Assembly: GCA_029891385.1 (NCBI GenBank)
Contig: CM057233.1
Coordinates: 26,582,150-26,646,149, forward strand
Reading direction: 5' to 3'
Source: Erythroxylum novogranatense
Lineage: Eukaryota > Streptophyta > Magnoliopsida > Malpighiales > Erythroxylaceae
DNA: 64,000 bases
A model generated the notes under the pieces. The model did not search any database, was not told where the DNA came from, and saw only the letters and a program-made list of their open reading frames with translations. Below, in pieces: positions 56,357 to 64,000 of the stretch; the first letter of the stretch is position 1; every line of letters starts with the position of its first letter. Made by a program: the position numbers and the translations under genes.

Positions 56357-58288
56357 TGTAGGAAAATCCCGGGAGGTACATCACATGTATCGGCAGCAGA
56401 AAACAAAAATTTTTGTTCCCGGGACTTTCCCGAAACCCAGGATCCAGGTGTCGGTATGAAGACATCAACCTAAATAGCCAAAAGAGACTATCTCAAAAGG
56501 TGATCCACGCAGAGATCAGAAAACCTAACCGAGTCAAACCCCTTTGACCCGGGAATAGCTAGAACAGATTAAAGCCTGCTAGAGCCTACCTCTGTCCTGG
56601 AGAGCTTGAGAAAACGTTGGTCTTTGTGCTTGGAGAAGAGAAACTATGACAACGAGGAAAAGAAGACTTGAAATCACCATTCAAACTTTCCTTAACACTT
56701 AAGGAAATATTCTTCTCTTCAAAACCTTAGCATCATCGTGACAACTCATCAAGACAAGCTTCTTATATATATTTTTAACAATTAAAAAGAATCCATAAGA
56801 GTTTGCCAAGTGTAAGCTTCATTACCATCCATTTATTTAACTAATTAAATAAACAAACTTTGAAAAGTCAATGGCTTTATCTCTTCTCCCTAAAACCAAC
56901 GCAGATCATGTTATATATATATACAATTAATTAATCTTAATTAATTAATTAACATATATATAATTGCTAAAGAGGTCCAGTCAAATTGGGAATTGGTCTC
57001 TATCGGCCACAAGACTCCGATCAAAGCGCTCAGGAGACCTTTCTTAGTAATATTGATGTCACGATCTCATGGGACATATCCCAATCCATTGGGATCCATT
57101 TAATCTAATGCTCTCCATAATTGGAACTCGTCCAATTACTATTTTCTGATTCTCCGAGTCACTCTTATCGTGTGACCCTTTATGCTCCCGGTTATGTTGG
57201 CCACTTAGATTAACACTTAATCTAAGCAAGTCATGAGCGGTATCTAGCAACACATCATGACCCCCAATTGACCGGAAAGTAATCGGTTTGATGTATTTAT
57301 TACGAACCAGATCATAAACCCTTCCATAGACAATTACTGTGTAATTCGTCCTTTCACCATCCTATACCCCACTTGGTTATGAGTATGGTCAAAGTGTCAA
57401 CTCTCACTAGACCAAGTCCATTAAGTGATAATAGTTCTAGATCCCCGACTCATTACTCTATATGTCAATGAAGACACTCTTCATGACATATATCTGCCGC
57501 CGACTTAGTAATGATCCGACAAGAGGCCATGGGTATCTCTTTTGCTAATCCGAAGTGGTGAATCCTTTATTGGCTACTCAATTATCTTGAATACCTCAAG
57601 TCGTACCCAAGCACCACCCTATGAGTTACCTCGGAAGGCAACAAGGAATGGAGTCAAAGCGGGATCGGTATCAAGATATCCTTGAGTACCTCAAGTCTAA
57701 GGATACTTGCACCATTCTATGATGAGATTATCACCGACACTTAGATAAGATATCCATGTGATGATCTCATGGCGGGTCATCAATGAACTTACTACCACTA
57801 GTAAGCATCCACATGTCAATTCTAAATATCTCATATTTACGGTTTCGAGATCCACCGCTTGATCCAATCAAGGAATATGACATGTGCTAGTCTATCCGGA
57901 TTAATGATATCCGGTCTCATTAATCCTATGACTAGGAGAATTTGAATCTTGACATAATTGCACATGATAGGAATCTCGGGAGTATGAGCACATCATAATT
58001 TCCTTCATGCTATGTCATATATCATGGACTTCATTAATTCGATTAAAGATCCAATCAATTCATAAACAATGTTCATGAACATCAAATTAATGAAGTATGC
58101 CTTTCTTTATTTATTCATAAAGTCTGCACACGACTTTGAACAAAAGCGCTAAAGGGATTGCCTTTAGGGCACAATATAAACAAGATTGATCCTTGCATAA
58201 GTCGACTTACCCCATGTACAAGTCGACTTATCGGTACTGAATACGTGTAAGTCGACTTACCCCATGTACAAGTCGACTTGCACTTACA
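56357..58288 (-). repeat. 5' LTR of copia element D
   Basis: 1,932 bp, near-identical to 48598-50518 but with many one- or two-base indels. Its outer edge keeps the canonical TG. Confidence 0.92.
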
Positions 58289-58293
58289 GTTTC

Positions 58294-58357
58294 CGCATTC
58301 CGTTTTTCGTGTTTCGTTTTCCGGTTGGGATCCGGTTCCCAAGATCGGGTCTCAACA
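58294..58357 (+). repeat. Second LTR of element E, right part
   Basis: 64 bases of TTCCG-rich sequence continue the LTR interrupted at 48597 and end GGGTCTCAACA, complementary to the TGTTGGACCC start. Confidence 0.8.
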
Positions 58358-58362
58358 GAAGA

Positions 58363-58871
58363 TGGGAGGTGGAAGAAGAGAAAAAGACTATTTATAGGGG
58401 TTAGAGTTTGAGGAAGGGGTAAAAAGGTCATGCATGATTGTTCATTGTGTTAAAGGGGCGACTGTAACAATCGTGCATCCAATGTATGATCGTGCATGAC
58501 CCTTTTACCTCTTCCCCATTGCACGATCGTGATAGAATGCGTTTCATGCCAAAATTGGCACGTTATGCACCGTTTTCCTCATGCATCCTTCATAATCTAT
58601 TCCCTAACTTGTAACAACTTTCCACATATGATATTTATCCAAAAAATCACTCTAAAAAAATAATAAACACACATGTAAGAATTAAAAAAAAACTTGACCA
58701 ACAACACAGTTGAAACAAAATGAAATAAAACAAACACCTATCCTAATTCTTGAATTACCTCCTAAGTAACGCTTGTTTAACGTTGTTAGCTCGACTTAAT
58801 CTTTATTTTTACCAACATCTTGGGTCTATAATTAGTAGCTTGCTTCTACCTATATGTCTTTATAGTAGTTT
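58363..58871. other. Intergenic DNA between elements E and C
   Basis: No gene. The motif ATCGTGCAT or its variants recur near 58472, 58490 and 58520, and a related block occurs near 27345. On the minus strand CCTATAAATAGT (about 58388) is TATA-like. It may be part of an old retroelement or promoter. Confidence 0.4.
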
Positions 58872-61800
58872 TGTTAGCCCCAAATTTTTTTTTAAAGTTA
58901 AGCATGATTAGACTAATTAAGAAATTGAGTTAACATTATTTTGAGATGATAGTAAATAAATATGGTAGCATTAAATAGCATATGGCATTAAATGAGTAAG
59001 TAGCATTAATTGATTAAGTTAGATAACATTAAGTAATAAGTTAGGTAAGAGTTAATAACATTTAATATGTTAGTTGGTTAGTTAGGTTAAGAATTAAATG
59101 CAATGGGCTTAATGAAGTAGAGAAAGAAAAGAGATTAAGTGGGCCTAAAGATAGATGAGCTTAAGTAGTATAAAGAGAAGATGTGGAGGAAGGAAGAAGA
59201 AGGAGTTGGATATTGGGCTTATGGGCTTAAGTTAAATTAAAGAGGAGTATAAAAGAGGAAATAAGTGAGTTGTTGTAGGAGAAAGAAGAGGAAAAACGAA
59301 ATTGAGAGGGAGAGAGGAGAGAAGTGTCGTAAATGGGAGAAAGAAGAGAGAAAAAGGGAGCTTGCTTAGGGCTTTGATTTTCAAGAGATCAAGAGGGAGT
59401 TGGAAGAAACTCCAAGGAGAAAAAGTGAAGAGGAAGGCTAGAGCTTCACTTTGAACCAAGAAATCACTTGGTTAAGTAGAGATTCAAGGTAAGCCATGAG
59501 TTTAAAGTTTAGTTTTTACTTAGGTTTTGAGTTAGGAAGATGAAGAATAAGATGGGTCTAGTGATTCTCTAATAAATTTCATGATTTAGGTTTTTAGGTT
59601 TTTCAATTTCTAACCCTATGTTGATATGGGGTTATTTTCTTGTTATGATTGAAGGAAGACAAGAAAGAGGAGAAGAACAAGAAGAGGAACTTCATTTAGC
59701 AAGGATTTAGCAAGTATAAGGTGGGTTTCATTTTTATCTTTATGCTAGTAAGTGATAAATACTACCTTAATTAAAGAAATTATGTTCTTTCAAATTACTT
59801 TGTGATGATTTGATTGAGTATAATAGATGTATGAATGTCATTATATGAGAACTTGACAGTATATGACATTGCTTGACATTACTTGATAAAGTCATGAATT
59901 GAATGAGCATGAATATTAGTGAGATTATGACATTTGAGCTAAGCATAAAAAGCATTTTCCAGAAAATTAGCTATTTGGATTGCATGAAAATCCATTTTCA
60001 GAAAATCAGCTAGTGGACAAGAAAAGTCCAGTTTTTATGCATGAAATTTAGTGTTATGTGGGTTAGTTAAGTCCACCAAAGAAAGTCACGCACGTTGACC
60101 AAGATATAGCCTTCGCCATTTGCCCGATTGTGGCATAGGATGTTCCTTTTGGACTCCTCAAAGATATGACTACACTTTGTAGCTCATCAAGATAACCGTG
60201 GACTTTTCGAACCATCAGCTGTGTGTTTACGTGTTAGCATATGTTTGCAAGAATGATGAATGCATGAATCATGAAATTATGCTTTTAGCTTGATGAATTT
60301 ATGAAATGCAAGTTGTATGATTTGTTGACGAGAATATTGCCAACAGTATGAGTAATGAATAGATTCAGCTTAGTAGTATAAATATAAACGTGTTACCCAC
60401 GAGCGAAAGCTCACCCCCACCTTCCCGTCCCATCTCCAGGTGAAGAGCGAGATCTCGAGGAATGAGCATAAAAGGCATACTCCAAGATTTTGTTTTTGAT
60501 GTATTTCAAGTCATATGTTGTAAACAATGCTTTAGATGCATTTTAAGAAAACAGTAGCATTTTGGAAGTGTATTTTGGCCAAGTTGTAAAAGGGCTTGAA
60601 ATGCCCACTAAAGCATTGTAAGCCACTTGTTTTGAATGTGAATGAAATGCATGAATTACGATTTATCATGGTTTCTCAAAACCATTTATTATCATGTTTA
60701 AGCATAGTATCTAAAGTTGCATGAAATGGCTTTGAAATCCATGTGGGTAGAAATGCATGTTTAGTTCAAGTGAAGATGTGTTTAGAGTTGTGATTTAATG
60801 AATGAATTTGACAAGAAAGGGGGAAATGTAATTGTGTGATAGTTGGATATGATTAGAAAGCTAAGAGTGTGTTGTTGCCCTTGAATATTGAGTTGTTATC
60901 CAGGTTATAGCCTTAGATTGAAGATTTGGGTTAGGAATAAAATAGGGGAGGTGCTGTCCAATTTTCCCAAAAATTGTGCAGTAACTTCCATTTGAATTTA
61001 GACTCTCTTAGAATTTAATGGACCATTCAATCAAGAATTGATTGAATGATAAAGTAAGTTTGATGTTTAAAGTTGTTATGAAGTATTTTAGTAGTAGAGT
61101 GAGTGAATCTTGCAAAGTTACAAGTGTATTTGGTATTAGGAATGAGTTAGAAAGCATGAGTGAGGGTTTAAGAAGCTTGGGGAAAATTTTCATCATTCTG
61201 GTCATTTCTTCCTCGCGGGCGCGATCATAGAAAAATCAGAAGAGCCTAAACTTTCTGTTTGTCTCTTCCTCGCGGGCGCGACCCAGTTAGAGTCCGAATT
61301 TCATTTTTAGGCCTCTAATATGAGTTGTAGATATATATGTTTAATTTCTAACCGTCCAAGAACGAAGTCATTCCGACATCTATAGTGAAAGTTATGGCAT
61401 TTGCGCCAAAACATGTTCGATAGGAATCAGAACATGAACACGTTGAGTTTGTCGGGTCATAACTCGTTCGTCCGACCTCCAATTGAGGTGAGGCTTGAAC
61501 CATTGGATTTATAAGACATGTATATTTCTTTGTATGAAAATTTGTAGCATTTGGAGTTAAATTGAAAATATTTGGATAAAAGCAAGTGAAAGGTCGGTGG
61601 AGAGAGCATGTTTCAGGTTTGAACTCTTTTAGGTTTTTGGGGTATATCTTGAGTTATATGGCTCCGATTAAGGTAATTCTTGCCTCTATGTGAACATGAG
61701 GTTTTAAGCTACATTTGATATGAACAAGTCAATAAGTGATTTTGATGTTTATGTAGTGTGCGCTCATCACTTTTATGGAATAACAGCGAATAGCACTGCA

Positions 61801-61936
61801 ATAAATTAAGCGCAAGGCTTTAGGACTTCGGATTTGGGCTCTGGAAACGGGTCCCATAGTTGTGGAATTTAATGCAAGAGTAAGAGTGTTAGGTTATAAG
61901 CAAATCGGGATCCGATCTTTGGGTCGGGTTTCGACA
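58872..61936 (+). repeat. 5' LTR of Tekay-like element C
   Basis: It begins TGTTAGCCCC and ends TTTCGACA, 5 bases before an initiator-Met PBS, giving 3,065 bp. It shares an ordered set of short blocks with the element E LTR (GTGGGTT, then TATAAATA, then an ACGAGC...GCTCACCCCC hairpin and CATCTCCAGG). The matching 3' LTR lies beyond the window, so the left boundary rests on the TG start and length alone. Confidence 0.75.
61208..61281. repeat. Two copies of CTTCCTCGCGGGCGCGA in the LTR of C
   Basis: Identical 17-base GC-rich units at 61208-61224 and 61265-61281, 57 bases apart start to start, in AT-rich surroundings. Confidence 0.9.
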
Positions 61937-61941
61937 TCTTG

Positions 61942-61953
61942 TGGTATCAGAGC
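61942..61953 (+). other. Primer-binding site of element C
   Basis: TGGTATCAGAGC, complementary to initiator methionine tRNA, just downstream of the LTR end. Confidence 0.9.
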
Positions 61954-62154
61954 AGCCCTAGGTTTATGATTTCCTAGGAACCCTAGTGGGTAGCCTCAAG
62001 TGTACAGTCAGTATGCATCATGTTACATGGACCCTATGCATTTTTTTTAAATACAGTACATGCATCATTGGTTTTGAATTGTTTTACATGATTTGAACTG
62101 GTTTCACAAAGCATGAGCTAAAGATTTGAAATGGTTTTCATTTAAAGGAGTAAT

Positions 62155-63395
62155 ATGCCGCCTCGAAGAAGAACTCGAGGAGCTCAATCTCGATCAGGCT
62201 CTCAGAGGGGAAGTACGGATGAATCCCACATTCCCCAGGATGCAGGGACCATCCCTGTTTTAGATTTAGAGGCACCAAGTGTGCAGCATGAGGTGCCTTC
62301 CCAACCTCCTTCTATGCCAAATCCAATAGATCCCCAGTTCTTTCAGGCCTTCGCCCAGGCTTTTATCCATGCCATGGGCCAAGGATTACAGGCTCAGGTA
62401 CCAGCTCCAGTGGAAAGGAGTGGGCAGTATGACAAGCTCCGGAAGTATGGGGCTGTCGATTTCAGCGGGACTACAAATCCCAAAGAGGCAGAAGCATGGT
62501 TGAAGAGGACCGAGAGGGTCCTGAAACAGATGAAGTGCTCGAATGAAGAGAAGCTGGATTATGCGGATCGATGCCTTTCTGAGGATGCCTTTGCCGATGG
62601 GAGTCGGTGCCACTTGATCGGCGGTACCTCCAGAGCTGACATGGAGGGAATTTCTAGAAGCTTTCAGAAGGAAGTACTTCTCGATGGTCTATGTCCAAGA
62701 GAAAGCCAGGAAATTTCTGAATCTTACCCAGAGGGATCTGACAGTGAGTGAGTATGAACTGAAGTTCACTCAACTTTCCAGGTATGCAGTCAACATTGTG
62801 GCCAATGAAGAGGATAAGTGTCGAAAGTTTGAGGGCGGATTGCACTTAGGGATTAGAGAGAAGGTGGTGATCCACAATTTTCATGATTACCAGCAGTTAG
62901 TGGATGCAGCGCTCCAGGCTGAGAAGCTGGAGAATATTAAGGCTGAAGTGAGCAGGAAGAGGAAGAACAGAGAACAGTCCTCCAGGAAGGGAGTGAGTGC
63001 TCCAGCACCTGAGAGGAGCACCAGGACCCATCATACTCAGAGTGGCATGGGCAGAAGTGGTCCTGCTAAGAGTAGCAGTCCAGGGCAATTTCTGAACAGG
63101 TCTCTAGTGTGGGAGGCCCAGGGAAGTCATGGAAGGGCAAGTATCCCCAGTGTGATCAGTGCGGGAAGTTTCATCCAGGGAGGTGTCTCAAGGGGTTTGG
63201 TGGTTGCTTCCAGTGTGGAGAGAAGGGGCATATGATGAGAGATTGTCCCCAGAGGCTGAGACAGGAGGGTTCCCAAGTTCAAGCTCGAGGCGACAGAGAG
63301 GCAGTGGGAACCAGGCCGATCCCAGTAAGCGGCGCTGGAGCGATCGGGAGGCTAATCCTCTGGAGGCCAAAGCACAGGTCGAGGCACCGGTAGAG
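62155..63395 (+). pseudogene. Element C gag (Tekay-like), frameshifted
   Basis: It starts MPPRRRTRGAQSRSG, then the QFFQAFAQAFIHAMGQ and YGAVDFSGTTNPKEAEAWL blocks. From about 62570 the frame slips (expected WW motif lost) and returns by 62690 with ARKFLNLTQRDLTVSEYELK, FTQLSRYAVNIVANEEDKC and FEGGLHLGIREKVVIHNF. After another shift near 63100 come the knuckles CDQCGKFHPGRC and CFQCGEKGHMMRDC. It is homologous to gag of element B but clearly a different family (gag start and LTR differ). Confidence 0.88.
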
Positions 63396-64000
63396 TATTT
63401 GCCATGACCAGAGAAGAAGCTGCAGCTGCTCCTGAAGTTGTGACTGGTATGGCTCGATTGTTCAATTCTGCGATCTATGTTTTGATTGATCTGGGTTCCA
63501 CACATTCATTTGTTTCCTCAGTATGAATATGCATGCGATTAATCCACGAGATTATGGATAACTTTCGGTAGTTAGTACTCCTTTAGGGAGTAAGGTGGTG
63601 ATCGATTTGATCTATAAAATTGTGAACTCGATGATCGGATTGCTAGATCGGTAGTAGATTTGCTACCTCTAGACCTTAAAGGGCTAGATGTCATACTAGG
63701 AATGGATGCCATGGAGAAGTATAAGGCAAAGCTAGGCTGTAGTCTCAAGGAAGTAGAATTTGATCTAGGAGATGGTCAGAAAGTAATTTTCAAGGGGACG
63801 GAAGATGCGGCCGCAGAAGATCATTTCGACTTTGCTAGTGACAGGATGATGGGCGGTGAGGTCTTTTTGCACATGTGGTGGATACAGAGGTGTGATGGGA
63901 AGGTTGGAGGATTACCTATAGTGAGGAGTTCCCGAAGTATTCCCGGAAGAGTTAAGGGGTTCTTTGCGGTGAGAGAAATTGAGTTTGCAATTGACTTGAC
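63396..64000 (+). pseudogene. Element C protease and start of the RT region, cut by the window end
   Basis: VFAMTREEAAAAPEVVTG leads into the protease core YVLIDLGSTHSFVSS, then LKGLDVILGMDAMEKYKAKL and VEFDLGDGQKVIFKG. The linker before RT ends EIEFAID at the last bases. The protease triad reads D-L-G, as in element B. A TGA after FVSSV and later shifts close the frame. RT, RNase H, integrase and 3' LTR are outside the window. Confidence 0.85.

Larger units (their letters stand above)
48598..58288 (-). mobile_element. Ty1/copia element D (Angela/TAR-like), with TSD GTTTC
   Basis: 9,691 bp with LTRs of 1.92 and 1.93 kb (TGTAAGTGCAAG to GGGATTTTCCTACA, minus strand) and the 5-bp TSD GTTTC at 48593-48597 and 58289-58293. 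The PBS reads TAGTATCAGAGC, one mismatch from initiator-Met. Gag, protease, integrase, RT and RNase H follow in copia order on the minus strand. Element size, LTR length and RT sequence fit the Angela/TAR group, without a phylogeny. It lies inside the second LTR of element E. Reading frames are broken in many places, so it is not autonomous. Confidence 0.93.
38759..58357 (+). mobile_element. Element E: Tekay-like LTR retroelement with giant LTRs, split by copia element D
   Basis: It starts TGTTGGACCCCG at 38759 and ends GGGTCTCAACA at 58357, flanked by the TSD GAAGA (38754-38758 and 58358-58362). Without the 9.7-kb copia insert it is about 9.9 kb: a first LTR of about 4.5 kb, only about 600 bp of internal DNA, a polypurine tract, and a second LTR of about 4.8 kb. 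PBS, gag and pol are absent, so it is a large non-autonomous (LARD-like) or internally deleted element. The PPT neighbourhood (TTTCGATGAAATTC, then AAGAGGGGGAGAA) closely resembles that of element B, pointing to Tekay ancestry. Confidence 0.85.
58872..64000 (+). mobile_element. Ty3/gypsy Tekay-like element C (5' part)
   Basis: LTR, PBS, gag and protease in order on the plus strand, opposite in orientation to A, B and D. The element continues past the window. The five bases left of the LTR (GTTTT) are the candidate TSD. Confidence 0.85.

Overview
This window is nuclear DNA of a flowering plant. It has intron-containing genes of plant-specific families (F-box/PP2-B), an organelle-type ribosomal protein L18 gene, a fragment of a plant class II histone deacetylase gene, and a very AT-rich background dominated by Ty3/gypsy and Ty1/copia LTR retrotransposons, MITEs, a SINE and a LINE remnant. 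No tRNA or rRNA gene, operon or CRISPR array is visible. I assign no species.

Layout. 1-6,495: low-complexity DNA, an intact F-box/PP2-B gene (1233-2408), a fragment of a PTB-like RNA-binding protein gene, a decayed copia integrase, a MITE, and the 5' end of a second F-box copy. 6,496-21,826: a chromovirus-like Ty3/gypsy element A (minus strand, 308-bp LTRs, tandem-type structure) cut in its RNase H region by a 9.3-kb Tekay/Del-like element B (9426-18732, TSD TGAAT). 21,827-24,470: a LINE fragment, duplicated F-box 3' flank, and a MITE carrying a (TTA)n array. 24,776-26,037: a second intact F-box/PP2-B gene. 26,040-28,830: intergenic DNA with an Au-like SINE. 28,830-32,670: an L18-like gene set among MITE-like ends. 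32,930-33,840: an F-box pseudogene with a 186-bp solo LTR in its leader. 33,855-38,374: a large inverted duplication, about 1.9 kb per arm, of the 5' end of an HDA5-type histone deacetylase gene. 38,759-58,357: a Tekay-like element E with 4.6-4.8-kb LTRs and almost no internal region, whose 3' LTR was later split by a 9.7-kb copia element D (48598-58288, TSD GTTTC). 58,872-64,000: the 5' LTR, gag and protease of another Tekay-like element C, running off the window.

Gene content and relationships. The three plausible protein-coding host genes are two SCF-type F-box/PP2 proteins, probably adaptors for ubiquitin ligases, and one L18-like ribosomal protein. The F-box family has spread locally by segmental duplication, leaving two intact genes, one 5' fragment and one internally deleted pseudogene. 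The transposons give a clear insertion order from TSDs and nesting: A before B, and E before D.

The item most worth following up is the HDA5-like inverted repeat. Both arms are coding-dead, by different mutations, but a read-through transcript would fold into a long hairpin, the architecture of endogenous inverted-repeat siRNA loci. Also notable are arrays of short palindromes in element D and element B, and nonsense mutations in A and B that are largely C-to-T changes at CAG.
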